From the NCBI GenBank assembly GCA_030432235.1, contig JAUIHT010000001.1, positions 124,001 through 188,000 of the forward strand: a DNA stretch of 64,000 nucleotides, in the 5' to 3' direction. Within the stretch, counting starts at the first letter, position 1. Each line of letters begins with the position of its first letter. Shown here in pieces: positions 21,070 to 30,106 of this stretch. The stretch comes from Verrucomicrobiia bacterium. GTDB taxonomy: Bacteria > Verrucomicrobiota > Verrucomicrobiia > Opitutales > Cerasicoccaceae. The notes under the pieces are model-generated. The model was not told where the DNA came from, did no database searches, and saw only the letters and a program-made list of their open reading frames with translations. The position numbers and the translations under genes are program-made.

Positions 21070-22131
21070 ATGGAGGATGCAGCCTCAACGGGTAACCTGG
21101 CCGAGTTGGTCAAGGGCCGCGGACGGAGCGGCACGCTCGGGCCTTTGGCCTGGGCGGTGGTTATCCAGTTGGCGCTGCTGGCCTTGACGGTGCTGATTGT
21201 GGTAGTCGCCCCCAGTTTTCGCAAGGACCCGGCATTCGTGGCCAAGAAGACTATCTACCTGCCGCAGCGCGAGCTCGAGCATCAGGCGGCAGTGGCGGAG
21301 TTCCAGCAGGCGGCCAGCTCGCCGATCATGCCTGACCGGTTGACCACCGAGTCGCTTATCCCGGATGCCATGCCGGACTTGCCTGCGCTGCCGTCGGAGA
21401 CCTTTACGCCTTTTGAGAGCGAGACGCCCGCCCCCAACGCCGAGGGGCTGCTGGGTGGTTCCGGTCTGATGGGCGCACTTAGTGGACTGAACGCGGGCAG
21501 CTCCCGGGTGAGCTTTTTCGGTATCCGTGAGGAGGCGACGCGCATCGTCATCCTGGTCGATACGTCGAATTCGATGTTCGAGCGTACGCGCCACGGCCAG
21601 CCCTACCGGTTTAATTTCAAGGATATCAAGGACGAGACCACGGAGTTAATCAACAGCCTCAATCCCAACACGCTTTTCAATGTGGCCGTCTATGAGGGCG
21701 GCTCCATGGCCTGGGGGCCGGCGATGGTTCCGGCGACGGTCGAGAACAAAGCGTCCGCCAGCGCCTGGGTCAACGATCTCGATGAGAATCCGTCGGTGAG
21801 CATTGGAGGGCGCCGGAGCAGCGGCCCGAAGCTGATGGAAGGCGGGGGTACCCGCCTCGATACGGGTTTCAAGCAGGTGTTTTCCTTTCAACCTGAAGTG
21901 ATTTTTGTCGTCACGGATGGTGAGATCAATCGCGGTAATTTCAACGCGATTCCCGAGGATGAAATCCTCGACATCATCGAGACCTTGCAGGACCAGCAGG
22001 AAACGCCTGCCCGCATCCACGTCATCCAGTATGAGACAGCGGTGGCGCGTCCTGAGGAAATTTCCACCATGAAGGCCATCGCCTCCAAGAACAAGGGCCG
22101 CTATCGCAAGATCAAGGCGGACGAGTTGTAA
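21070..22131 (+). CDS. Membrane-anchored von Willebrand factor A domain protein
   Basis: A 353-residue protein. One membrane helix at about 26-48 follows a short cytoplasmic N-terminus. A Pro/Glu-rich extracytoplasmic linker (about 60-145) leads to a VWA domain (about 150-350). The MIDAS metal site is readable: DTSNSM (DxSxS) near residue 165, then a downstream Thr-containing GGTRLD segment and VVTDGEIN. It begins 135 bp from the tRNA-Asp 5' end, and the FUSC gene follows after 63 bp on the same strand. No ExbB/ExbD or MoxR genes are nearby, so a role in a known VWA/MoxR system is not supported; function unknown. Confidence 0.8.
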   Translation: MEDAASTGNLAELVKGRGRSGTLGPLAWAVVIQLALLALTVLIVVVAPSFRKDPAFVAKKTIYLPQRELEHQAAVAEFQQAASSPIMPDRLTTESLIPDAMPDLPALPSETFTPFESETPAPNAEGLLGGSGLMGALSGLNAGSSRVSFFGIREEATRIVILVDTSNSMFERTRHGQPYRFNFKDIKDETTELINSLNPNTLFNVAVYEGGSMAWGPAMVPATVENKASASAWVNDLDENPSVSIGGRRSSGPKLMEGGGTRLDTGFKQVFSFQPEVIFVVTDGEINRGNFNAIPEDEILDIIETLQDQQETPARIHVIQYETAVARPEEISTMKAIASKNKGRYRKIKADEL

Positions 22132-22194
22132 CCCGGACGAGTTGAAGATACTTCCGCGGACTTCGGGATTAAAACACCTTGCGCTCGGTATAAG

Positions 22195-24441
22195 GTGAGT
22201 GTGCTATCCTCCGTACTTGCTGCGGTGTTACGGATCGAAACAGTCAAGGATGCGCTCAAGGTAACGATTGCCTTCAGCCTCTGTACGGCGGTGCCGCTCA
22301 TGCTGCATTGGGAGCAGCCCTCCTATGCGCTTTTTACCGCTGTCATGTTGGCAACCCCCTATCTGGGTTTTTCCATCGACCGTGGCATCCTGCGCATCGT
22401 GGGGACGTTCTGCGCGGTCATTGCCTCCATGTCTCTTATCGCGCTATACGCCCAGGACTGGCCGGCCTTCATCGTTGCGAGTACTATCCTGGTTATCGTC
22501 ACCTGTTACTTCGCGGCGGGTGACTTTTACCCCTACGCGTTCGTGGTGACGTGCTTTTTCACCATCATCATCGCGGGCTTGAGTCTGCTTACGCCCGAGA
22601 GTACCTGGGAACTGGCGAAATTTGTCGCGCAGCAAACCATCGCCGCGACGATCATCACGGTGGCGGTTTACAGTGTATTCTGGCCCAACAAGGCCGGGCG
22701 CAACCTGTCGGTTCTGTACGGCGACATCACCCGGCTTAGCCGCGAGACGCTGGAGAGCTGCTTGACGTCCACCAGCTATGAGGCTGCGCAGGCCTTGGTA
22801 CAGCGCAAGCGGCACGACGCCATGATCCTGGTGGGAAACACACGCGAAATCCTGTTTTATGCCTCGCGCGACTCCTCTGATATCCGGCGCAACTATGCGC
22901 ACTACCAGCAGTTGAACTCCGCCATGCGTGATGTGGCCCTGAATAGTGCGGTGCTGGCTACGGCGATGAAGGCGCCCGATGCCCCCAGGCTACCTGACGA
23001 CTTTCATGCGGCCCTTACGGAATTCATTCGTGAAGGGCAGCGCCTGCTCAAGGAGTTCCGCTTCAAACTCGCCTCCGAGGACGCCGTCGAAATGGATTCC
23101 TTCGAGCGTAGCCATCAGGCGCTACGGCAGCTCTGGCACGATTTCCTGGCGGAGCTCAAGACCTTCAAAATGTCCGTGTTGGAAGCTGCTGCCTTGGGCG
23201 GTATTCTGGTGGCCTGTGACCAACTTCACGACTGCATCCAGCGGATTTACCGGCAGCGCGATATCATTCACCGCAAACGGGATCCTGATCGGAAACGCCG
23301 GCAGACGCGCCGGAATTATCTGTCCGCGATCCAGCTTCCGAGCACCTCCGGGCATTACCAGATACGCCGGGCACTACAGGCGGGAGCTTGTTGCTTTGTG
23401 GGCTTTGTGGTTTTTTATGTTACCGATCCCCCGATGGGGACGAACCTCTGGGTCAGTGCTGTTATCGGCGGAGCCATCAACTCGCTGGTACCTTACATGC
23501 GATTTTCCCATCTGATGATTGGTACAGTGCTGGGGTTCTTCTTCGGCACCATTCTGCTTTACGGCATGTTGATCTTTCTGCCCAACGACTCTCTGTTCTG
23601 GTTGCTGATTTGCGCTGCGCCGTTCGTTTTCATCAACGCCTACATCTACTCGCACAAGCAGACCGTGGTCATTGGACTACTCGGTAACCTCATGTTCGCC
23701 ATGCTCGTTTACATCGGTGACAAGGCCGATTATAGCATCGAGGACTGGTACTCGATGATCCTGTCGTCGCTGGCTGGCTTCCTCGTCACGGGGGTGATGA
23801 TCTCCCTGGTCTGGCCTATCCGGCCGCGTCGTGAGTTCAAGACCACTTGCCTGCGGGTACTGGACGAATGCGCGCAATTACTGGCTTTCTGGGACGAGCA
23901 CAGCCCGCGTGAGGAGGGTAGTGAGCCGCTCCTGGCCTCGATGGACCGCAGCCTGTCCAGCTCCATGAGCCGGGCCAATCTCTGGCTCGGGCTGGTCAAT
24001 TGGAAAAAGCGTCGTGAGCTACAAAAAGAGGAGGCCGAAGCCATCGTGATCGCACTGGAGGCCTTCTCCCTGCGCATGTGTGCGATTGAGCGCGCGCGCA
24101 ACCACTTCCCGCATCCGGAAAAGGTATTGCTCATCACTCCGGTGCTGAGAAGCCTGCGCCGGGCACTCCGGGAGCACTGTCAGGTGTGGGTTCGTGCCAT
24201 GGAAAGCGAAACATTGCCGGACGCTCAGCCGGACTTTTCAGCGCACCTGCGCGATCTGGAAGAGCATGGCCAGCGCTTTCGCCGGCAACGTAAAGCCACC
24301 GGGACACTCCTGCCGCCTGAGGATGCCAGCGCGCTCCTTGGCTTGCTGAGCCGCTACCGCAGTTGCATCCTGGCCATGCAGCGGTTGGACGAGGTCATGC
24401 GCAATCGGCACTTTCTGCGTACGCCGTTAAGTTTCTACTGA
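22195..24441 (+). CDS. FUSC-family inner-membrane transporter
   Basis: A 748-residue protein built like YccS/AaeB-type efflux components: an N-terminal block of about five or six helices (about 20-170), a cytoplasmic alpha-helical domain (about 175-385), a second membrane block (about 392-540, with VVFYVTDPPMGTNLWVSAVIGG) and a C-terminal cytoplasmic helical domain. This is the fusaric acid resistance/aromatic acid exporter superfamily. The partner membrane-fusion and outer-membrane genes usually found beside AaeB are not present here. GTG start; a second GTG two codons later is equally possible. A strong terminator follows. Confidence 0.85.
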   Translation: MSVLSSVLAAVLRIETVKDALKVTIAFSLCTAVPLMLHWEQPSYALFTAVMLATPYLGFSIDRGILRIVGTFCAVIASMSLIALYAQDWPAFIVASTILVIVTCYFAAGDFYPYAFVVTCFFTIIIAGLSLLTPESTWELAKFVAQQTIAATIITVAVYSVFWPNKAGRNLSVLYGDITRLSRETLESCLTSTSYEAAQALVQRKRHDAMILVGNTREILFYASRDSSDIRRNYAHYQQLNSAMRDVALNSAVLATAMKAPDAPRLPDDFHAALTEFIREGQRLLKEFRFKLASEDAVEMDSFERSHQALRQLWHDFLAELKTFKMSVLEAAALGGILVACDQLHDCIQRIYRQRDIIHRKRDPDRKRRQTRRNYLSAIQLPSTSGHYQIRRALQAGACCFVGFVVFYVTDPPMGTNLWVSAVIGGAINSLVPYMRFSHLMIGTVLGFFFGTILLYGMLIFLPNDSLFWLLICAAPFVFINAYIYSHKQTVVIGLLGNLMFAMLVYIGDKADYSIEDWYSMILSSLAGFLVTGVMISLVWPIRPRREFKTTCLRVLDECAQLLAFWDEHSPREEGSEPLLASMDRSLSSSMSRANLWLGLVNWKKRRELQKEEAEAIVIALEAFSLRMCAIERARNHFPHPEKVLLITPVLRSLRRALREHCQVWVRAMESETLPDAQPDFSAHLRDLEEHGQRFRRQRKATGTLLPPEDASALLGLLSRYRSCILAMQRLDEVMRNRHFLRTPLSFY

Positions 24442-24446
24442 GTACG

Positions 24447-24477
24447 AAAAAGGCCCGACGATTCGCCGGGCCTTTGA
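24447..24477. terminator. Bidirectional terminator between the FUSC gene and gndA
   Basis: AAAGGCCCG (24449-24457) pairs perfectly with CGGGCCTTT (24467-24475) around a 9-nt loop, with A and T runs on the two sides. It serves two convergent genes. Confidence 0.8.
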
Positions 24478-24497
24478 AAATGTCAGGTAATTCGGGA

Positions 24498-26000
24498 CTA
24501 CGCCTGTATTTGCGGGCGGTCCGGTTTGGGCCAGTCGATGTGGTAGAACTGACCGCGGGGCTTGTCCGTACGCTCGTAGGTATGGGCTCCGAAGAAGTCG
24601 CGCTGTGCCTGCAGGAGGTTCTGCGGAAGGCTGGGCGAGCGGTAGGAGTCGAAATAGGCGAGGGCGCTGGAGAAGCAAGGCAGCGGTACACCGAACTTCA
24701 CGCCGAGAGCGACGACTTCGCGCCAGTTGTGCTCCATATCCGTGACCGTCTTCTTGAAGTACGGGTCGAGGAGGAGGTTGGCCAGGTTGGCGTCGTTGTC
24801 GAAGGCTTCGGTGATCTTTTGCAGGAAGCCAGCGCGGATGATACAGCCACCGCGCCAGATCTGGGCTATTTCGCCGAAGTTGAGCGTCCAGTTGAACTCC
24901 TTCTGGGCCTCACGCATGAGCTGGAAACCTTGGGCGTAGGAGCAAATCTTGGAGCAGTAAAGTGCGTCGTGGATTTGCTGGATGAATGTTTCTTTGTCGC
25001 CGACGAACTTCTTGATCGGGCTGCCGATAATTTCCGAGGCGGCCACGCGTTCCTCCTTGATGGCGCTGATGCAGCGGGCGAAGACGGCTTCGGCCACGGT
25101 GGGGGCGGGCACGCCCATGTCGAGCGCGCTGATGCTGGTCCACTTGCCCGTGCCTTTCTGGCCGGCGGTGTCGAGGACGAGGTCAACGAAGTCCTTGCCG
25201 GTTTCGGGGTCCTTTTGTGCGAGGACCTCGCCGGTGATTTCGATGAGGAAGCTGTCGAGCACGCCGGTGTCCCATTTCTTGAAGATTTCGGCCATTTCCG
25301 AGGCGCTCAGGTGGAGCACGCGGCGCATGAGGTCGTAGGCTTCGCAGATCATCTGCATGTCGCCGTACTCGATGCCGTTGTGGACCATCTTGACGTAGTG
25401 GCCAGCGCCGTCGGGGCCGATGTAGGCCGTGCAGGGCACGCCGCCCTCTACGGGCTTGCCGGGCTCAGCGCCTTCTAAGGGCTTGCCGGTGGTGGCGTCG
25501 ACCTTGGCGGCGACGGCTTCCCAAATGGGCTTCAGGTATTCCCAGGCCTCGGGGGTGCCGCCGGGCATCAGGCTGGGGCCGAAGCGCGCGCCTTCTTCAC
25601 CGCCGGAGACGCCGCTGCCGATGAAGCGCAGGCCCTTCTCGGTCAGTGCCTTTTCGCGGCGGATAGTGTCGTGCCAGTAGGCGTTGCCACCGTCGATGAT
25701 GATGTCGCCTTCCTCCAGGAGTGGGACGAGCCCGTCGATGACCGCATCGGTGCCCCGGCCGGCCTTGACCAAAATGATGATCTTGCGCGGGCGCTTGAGG
25801 CTGGCGACGAAGTCCGCCAGCTCGGCGTGGCCGTAGAGGCCGCCGGGCGTGTCCGGGTGCTCGGCGACGAATTCCGTCATTTTTTCCGTCGTCCGGTTGT
25901 AGACGGAGATCGGGTAGCCGTGGTCGGCAATGTTAAGGGCGAGGTTCTGACCCATGACGGCGAGGCCGATGAGTCCGATGTCGGAAGTGGCTTCTGGCAT
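24498..26000 (-). CDS. gndA: 6-phosphogluconate dehydrogenase, long (NADP-type) form
   Basis: A 500-residue decarboxylating 6PGDH of the dimeric type, which oxidises 6-phosphogluconate to ribulose 5-phosphate. The nucleotide-binding motif is [21 protein letters not shown], with YNRTTEKM at the end of beta-2, typical of NADP preference. Substrate and catalytic blocks are [29 protein letters not shown] and [16 protein letters not shown] (catalytic Lys). The all-helical C-terminal domain is full length and contains the [19 protein letters not shown] block. Monocistronic. A second, short 6PGDH lies about 2.3 kb upstream on the same strand. Confidence 0.95.
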   Translation of the reverse strand: MPEATSDIGLIGLAVMGQNLALNIADHGYPISVYNRTTEKMTEFVAEHPDTPGGLYGHAELADFVASLKRPRKIIILVKAGRGTDAVIDGLVPLLEEGDIIIDGGNAYWHDTIRREKALTEKGLRFIGSGVSGGEEGARFGPSLMPGGTPEAWEYLKPIWEAVAAKVDATTGKPLEGAEPGKPVEGGVPCTAYIGPDGAGHYVKMVHNGIEYGDMQMICEAYDLMRRVLHLSASEMAEIFKKWDTGVLDSFLIEITGEVLAQKDPETGKDFVDLVLDTAGQKGTGKWTSISALDMGVPAPTVAEAVFARCISAIKEERVAASEIIGSPIKKFVGDKETFIQQIHDALYCSKICSYAQGFQLMREAQKEFNWTLNFGEIAQIWRGGCIIRAGFLQKITEAFDNDANLANLLLDPYFKKTVTDMEHNWREVVALGVKFGVPLPCFSSALAYFDSYRSPSLPQNLLQAQRDFFGAHTYERTDKPRGQFYHIDWPKPDRPQIQA

Positions 26001-26092
26001 AATCTTACACGTGTTGGGAAAGGTGATTGAAAGGTCCTTTCCGCTCGGTGCAATGCGAAAATGCCCCTGAGTAAAAAACGCTCCTCAGTCCC

Positions 26093-26809
26093 TTACCGGC
26101 TAAACGTGGCACTGCCGAAGCTGACGCTTACGGGGACACACCAGATGCTCAGATAGAGTGTCTGTGCGTTGGCAAAGGTGTCGGGTACGAGGAAGCGCAT
26201 GATCGTGCCATCGTAGGCCGTGTCTCTGAGCAGGTTGCCGCTGAGAACGGTGTAATTGTCATAATTGAGGCTGGTCGAGAGGATGGCGCGTACATTGATG
26301 CCGCCGCCGTCGAAGGTGAAGTTTTCGATAACGATGACGCCGTTGTCGAGCAGGCTCACCTGCCCACCGACGTCGTGGAAGGCACCGTTCAGTGTCGCGG
26401 TGGCGAGAGTTCCCGGTACGCTATCGGGTGAGGCGACAGGCGCGTAGTAATCCCCGTCGAAGTTGTAGAAGTAGCGCGTGCCGTCGCTCTCGAAGAAATA
26501 GACCCAGGCCCGGCTGCCGTCCACATAAAGCGATGCATACGTGCCATTGCCGGTGAAAATCCAACCCAGCTCCAGGGAGTAAAACCACAGGGCGGATGTA
26601 CTGCTGGCCGACGCGCAATAGAGCCAGCCGAGCTCCTCGTTGTAAAGCCAGCCGCTGCCGTCAGCGTAAAACGTGCCCAGCCAGGGGCTTTCGTAGTAGT
26701 CATTGCCCAGGGGCGTGGATTCGGCGGTGAGCAGGGCGGTATCGGCGCGCAGGTGAGTGATCACCAGCAGCGCGATGGCCGTGGCTGCTGTGTAGAGAAC
26801 GGCTTTCAT
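26093..26809 (-). CDS. Exported protein with aromatic WLY repeat module and C-terminal DM13-like domain
   Basis: A 238-residue protein starting at ATG 26809 (an upstream TTG at 26845 adds residues that do not fit a signal peptide). The signal peptide is AVLYTAATAIALLVITHLRA. Residues about 40-125 form a Trp/Tyr-rich module (PWLGTFYADGSGWLYNEELG, then ALWFYSLELGWIF, then RYFYNFDGDYY). Residues about 135-237 match the DM13 pattern: GAFHDVGGQV, IENFTFDGGG and a terminal LYLSIWCVPVSVSFGSATF, with the single conserved Cys of DM13 domains. DM13 has been proposed to be redox-active; that is family knowledge only. A clearly related aromatic module is fused to the tyrosinase at 60479-61765. Confidence 0.75.
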   Translation of the reverse strand: MKAVLYTAATAIALLVITHLRADTALLTAESTPLGNDYYESPWLGTFYADGSGWLYNEELGWLYCASASSTSALWFYSLELGWIFTGNGTYASLYVDGSRAWVYFFESDGTRYFYNFDGDYYAPVASPDSVPGTLATATLNGAFHDVGGQVSLLDNGVIVIENFTFDGGGINVRAILSTSLNYDNYTVLSGNLLRDTAYDGTIMRFLVPDTFANAQTLYLSIWCVPVSVSFGSATFSR

Positions 26810-26850
26810 ACTTATTGAGACGCTCCGTGGGCGAATATCTTTCAAAAAAA

Positions 26851-26983
26851 GTCAAAAAAACTCCCGGCCGCATGACCGGGAGTTTTGAAAGATGATTGGT
26901 CCCAGGGGCTTACTTCTTCTCCAGGTGCCCGCCGAACTGGAAGCGCATGGCGGAGCAAACCTTGTCGACGATGGTGCTTTCCT
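26851..26983. repeat. Direct repeat copy A: duplicated 6PGDH 3' end plus terminator
   Basis: A 133-bp block that matches 28196-28328 with only three mismatches. It contains a copy of the terminator (26861-26882) and the last codons of the short 6PGDH gene, then breaks off abruptly into AT-rich DNA at 26984. See copy B. Confidence 0.95.
26910..26983 (-). pseudogene. Truncated 3' fragment of the short 6PGDH gene
   Basis: This codes in frame for the last 24 residues of the dehydrogenase encoded at 28255-29262 ([17 protein letters not shown] and stop), with one changed residue near the truncation. No start codon or upstream homology remains, so it is a dead fragment created by duplication or by replacement of flanking DNA. 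Confidence 0.9.
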
Positions 26984-27142
26984 TATTATTCGAATAGTAA
27001 GCTATAGTCAGCCCAATGAGGTTTGGTGAAATATCTTCCAATACGCCTAAGCGCGGAAGTATAACCTAATCCATCCTTATATGGAAAAATCAATCAATTA
27101 CCGTTACCTACGATAATTGAATTTCCTATCAGTAGTCTCAGC

Positions 27143-27724
27143 TTATGCATTAGAGCTATAATAACGACTTTTGCGCAGGCAGATAATCGCTAAACAGCTT
27201 AAACCGCAGATTGCCGCGTATGTAGATGGCTCAGGTACGGTAGTCACGAGTACTGTGTCGCTGGTGGTGCCAATAATAGCTGGAGCGACCGTGTCGGCCG
27301 AGGCGAGTGTTTCAAGCGCTGTCTGTGCGTTCGCGCTCCAACCACTGTAGCTTAAACCGATAGGTCCACTAATGGTGACGTTTTGCTCCGCTACAGGATC
27401 TGATCCCCAGAAAACTTGCAGGATCGCACGATCTGTTATTGTATAATAAATGGCTTGAAATTTCGCAAAAAAGAATGAGTTATCGGGCGATGATACAGTG
27501 AATGATTCCATATCAACAACTCCACCCCCCGATACTGAACCGTCCCCTCCGACGTCGTATTCAAATCCATAATGGCCACCGTTGCTTTTAAATCCGGCAG
27601 TACCAGTAATGGAGCCCGCTATATCGAGTGTTTTGGCAGGAATATTTACGGTGATGGTGACAACCGCATGTGACTTGAACGAAACTAAGCAGAAGATAAA
27701 GCACGTAAGAGTAAGTTTGAGCAT
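27143..27724 (-). CDS. PEP-CTERM sorting-domain exported protein
   Basis: A 193-residue secreted protein with signal peptide LTLTCFIFCLVSFKSHA (start ATG 27724; an in-frame start 15 codons earlier is less likely). The C-terminus has the exosortase-sorting tripartite signal: VPEPSTYAAICGLSCLAIIC, then a basic RKSRYY tail, i.e. VPEP motif, hydrophobic helix, Arg-rich end. The mature region (about 25-160) is a beta-rich, glycine-rich sequence with no recognised domain. The gene sits in distinctly AT-rich DNA between two copies of the 6PGDH 3' end. It could be involved in the extracellular matrix; the exosortase is not in this window. Codon use looks different from its neighbours, suggesting transfer. 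Confidence 0.85.
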   Translation of the reverse strand: MLKLTLTCFIFCLVSFKSHAVVTITVNIPAKTLDIAGSITGTAGFKSNGGHYGFEYDVGGDGSVSGGGVVDMESFTVSSPDNSFFFAKFQAIYYTITDRAILQVFWGSDPVAEQNVTISGPIGLSYSGWSANAQTALETLASADTVAPAIIGTTSDTVLVTTVPEPSTYAAICGLSCLAIICLRKSRYYSSNA

Positions 27725-28195
27725 TTTACTGATTGGTTTGTTATTAATGATTACAGAGAAAGCACGCATTAGATATTATACAATTAATATCACACGCAAG
27801 AATAAATCTTGTACAATTATCTCATGGGTCAGGCTGGGCCCAGTCAAGATTTCTATAAAAGAAACATCAAGGTTGCTAAGTCGATCTTGAAGAACGTCAT
27901 GCGAAACCACGAATTTAGCACGTTAAAACTTATTATATATCTATATATAATGGAATCTCCAGTCGATGATTTTTCCACATGTTCACACTCCTCGGTGAGG
28001 CTCCTCTAAAGACCCTATCAGAGAATTTTTATATTCTGCGTTTGACCCCTCCAATGTCCCCGCCAAGGTGAGGGGCGTGTAGGCTCTGCGATGAGCACCG
28101 GGTGTTGGTGCATAAGGCTGCCGTCAGTAGCATGAACAGGCAGAGAACACTTCATAGAAGTCGAGACACTTCTTTCGGGGCATCCTTTCAATATT
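27725..28195. other. AT-rich intergenic islet upstream of the PEP-CTERM gene
   Basis: About 470 bp without a convincing gene. The part 27760-28010 is markedly AT-rich. From about 28030 to 28195 composition returns to the local GC level, and the minus-strand stretch 28195 to about 28135 resembles, at perhaps two thirds identity, the leader and signal-peptide start of the DM13 gene (26850 to about 26785), both reading GTCTC...TATGAA...GTTCTCT. It may be the decayed start of a second DM13-like gene. Confidence 0.5.
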
Positions 28196-28328
28196 GTCAA
28201 AAAAACTCCCGGCCGCATGACCGGGAGTTTTGAAAGATGATTGGTCCCAAGGGCTTACTTCTTCTCCAGGTGCCCGCCGAACTGGAAGCGCATGGCCGAG
28301 CAAACCTTGTCGGCGATGGTGCTTTCCT
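28196..28328. repeat. Direct repeat copy B: intact 3' end and terminator of the short 6PGDH gene
   Basis: This is the functional copy of the 133-bp block found at 26851-26983. The two copies are 1345 bp apart in the same orientation and differ at three positions. Confidence 0.95.
28199..28227 (-). terminator. Terminator of the short 6PGDH gene
   Basis: On the minus strand, CTCCCGG pairs with CCGGGAG (28221-28227 with 28206-28212) around an 8-nt loop and is followed by seven T. The same hairpin is duplicated at 26861-26882. Confidence 0.85.
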
Positions 28329-29262
28329 CGCGGGAGCGGAAGCGCTGGTAGAGCGCACTGGTCAGCACCGGGGCGGGTGTGGCCGACTCAATAGCGGCCT
28401 CAATGGTCCAGCGGCCCTCGCCGGAGTCCGACACCTTGCCGGAGAACTTGTCCAGCTTGGCATCGTCGACAAAGGAAATGGCCGTGAGGTCGAGCAGCCA
28501 GGAGGCGATGACGGAGCCGCGACGCCAGACTTCGGTGACTTCGCCGAGGTCGAGTTCGTAGTCGAGGTCACCGTGCATGGAGGGTGCGGTCTCGGCGTCG
28601 ACTTCCTGTGCCTTGGTGTCACAGTTGGCGTGGGCCAGGATGTCCAGGCCCTCGGCGTAAGCGGCCATGATGCCGTACTCGATGCCGTTGTGGACCATCT
28701 TGACGAAGTGACCGGCGCCGTTGGGGCCGCAATGCAGGTAACCGTTTTGCGCGGTGCCCTTGCCCTCGGGGCGGCCCGGGGTCTTTTCGATGTCGCCTTC
28801 GCCGGGAGCGATGGTGGCAAAAATGGGGTCAAGGTGCTGCACGGGCTCTTTTTCACCGCCAATCATGAGGCAGTAGCCGCGTTCCAGGCCCCAGACACCG
28901 CCGGAGGTGCCGCAGTCGATATAGTGAATGCCCTTGGGCTTGAGGAGGCCGGCGCGGCGGCGGTCGTCGCGGAAGTAGGAATTACCGCCGTCGATGATGA
29001 TGTCACCCTCACCCATAAGGTCGGCGAGCTCCATAACCACCTTTTCGGTGATGGCCGCGGGGATCATGACCCAGGCGGCTTTGGGTTTTTCCAGCTTGTC
29101 GACAAACTCCTTGAGCGTGGTGGCGCCGACAGCGCCTTCCTTTTCCAGTTCCGCGATGGAGTCCGGGTTGGTGTCGAAGACGACGCAGGTGTGTCCGTTT
29201 TTCATGAGACGGCGCACAATGTTGGCGCCCATGCGGCCGAGGCCTACCATTCCAAGTTGCAT
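28255..29262 (-). CDS. gnd: 6-phosphogluconate dehydrogenase, short (NAD-type) form
   Basis: A 335-residue 6PGDH of the short tetrameric class. It catalyses the same oxidative decarboxylation as gndA, usually with NAD preference. The Rossmann motif is [20 protein letters not shown], and the residue after beta-2 is acidic (VFDTNPDS), which agrees with NAD. Active-site segments are [27 protein letters not shown] and [15 protein letters not shown]. The C-terminal helical domain is the short version. Its 3' end and terminator are repeated 1.3 kb downstream. The two 6PGDHs may balance NADH and NADPH supply; this is inference. Confidence 0.94.
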   Translation of the reverse strand: MQLGMVGLGRMGANIVRRLMKNGHTCVVFDTNPDSIAELEKEGAVGATTLKEFVDKLEKPKAAWVMIPAAITEKVVMELADLMGEGDIIIDGGNSYFRDDRRRAGLLKPKGIHYIDCGTSGGVWGLERGYCLMIGGEKEPVQHLDPIFATIAPGEGDIEKTPGRPEGKGTAQNGYLHCGPNGAGHFVKMVHNGIEYGIMAAYAEGLDILAHANCDTKAQEVDAETAPSMHGDLDYELDLGEVTEVWRRGSVIASWLLDLTAISFVDDAKLDKFSGKVSDSGEGRWTIEAAIESATPAPVLTSALYQRFRSREESTIADKVCSAMRFQFGGHLEKK

Positions 29263-29424
29263 AGTGAATTCCTTTGCTGGGTGTTAAGTGAGTGGTGGTC
29301 AGCACCCGGCAAGGCGCCGGGGCTATGCGGGCGAGGCTAGGGGATATGCACCCGGCGGCAAATCCTTTTTACCTCCGCCACGGGTTTGTTACGAGTCGCA
29401 GGGCGGGCAAAAGGCTTGCCTCGG

Positions 29425-30105
29425 ATGCCGATGACGGGCAAAAAAACCGCCATGCTCCGATTCGCCGAAGAAATCATCCTGCTTGCCCTCAATGACGAGA
29501 CCGGGAAGCTCCACCGAAACCTCGAGCCCAAGTCGCTCGAATGCGCTGTCGCCGGGGCCATGCTCATGGAGCTGGCTTTCATGAACCGCATCGACACGGA
29601 CGTGGAGAACCTCATGCTCCTCAATACCGACTCCACCGGCGATCCACTGCTGGATGAGGTCATTTCGACCCTTTCTTCGATGGGCAAGAAAATGCCCCTC
29701 GTGTTGGCCGTGGCCAAGGTCACGCTGAAGGCCTCCGGTATGGAGCAGCGTATCCTCGCCGGGCTTATCCACAAGGGGATCCTTGAGGAAAAGGACAGCT
29801 CCTTCCTCTGGATTAAGGGCGAGCGCACCTACCCGATGATCGACGGCAAGGACGAGGTGGAGGTCCGCACCCGCATCCGCAAGATCATCCTGACTGACAC
29901 CCTGCCGGACCCACGCGACGTGGCCATCATCTCCCTGATGGAAACCTGCAAGCTGCACCGCACAGTCTTCATCGGTGAGGAGCTTTCCCGTTGCCGCAAC
30001 AAGATCAAGCAGGTCGCGGCCATGGACTTTATCGGTCAAGCCATGCTCAGGGCTCTTGAGCTTGCTCAGGAGAACCCCCTCGAGGAACTCGCCCACGAGG
30101 CGTAG
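29425..30105 (+). CDS. GPP34 (Golgi phosphoprotein 3-like) family protein
   Basis: A 226-residue, mostly helical protein of the GPP34 family. The signature LRFAEEIILLALNDETGKL opens the domain, followed by CAVAGAMLMELAFMNRI and TGDPLLDEVISTLS. In eukaryotes GOLPH3 binds PI4P and sorts glycosyltransferases; bacterial members are soluble proteins of unknown function. Possible starts are ATG 29425 (chosen), ATG 29431 and the ATG before LRFAEE. Only one base separates its stop from the next ATG, so it is in an operon with the MidA-like methyltransferase. The 162-bp gap upstream, to the divergent 6PGDH gene, shows no clear promoter or structure. Confidence 0.83.
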   Translation: MPMTGKKTAMLRFAEEIILLALNDETGKLHRNLEPKSLECAVAGAMLMELAFMNRIDTDVENLMLLNTDSTGDPLLDEVISTLSSMGKKMPLVLAVAKVTLKASGMEQRILAGLIHKGILEEKDSSFLWIKGERTYPMIDGKDEVEVRTRIRKIILTDTLPDPRDVAIISLMETCKLHRTVFIGEELSRCRNKIKQVAAMDFIGQAMLRALELAQENPLEELAHEA

Positions 30106-30106
30106 A

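Noticed and set aside
26984-28195. Insertion sequence between the two 6PGDH 3' ends
   Set aside because: No transposase or integrase frame and no terminal inverted repeats were found; the only gene is the PEP-CTERM protein.
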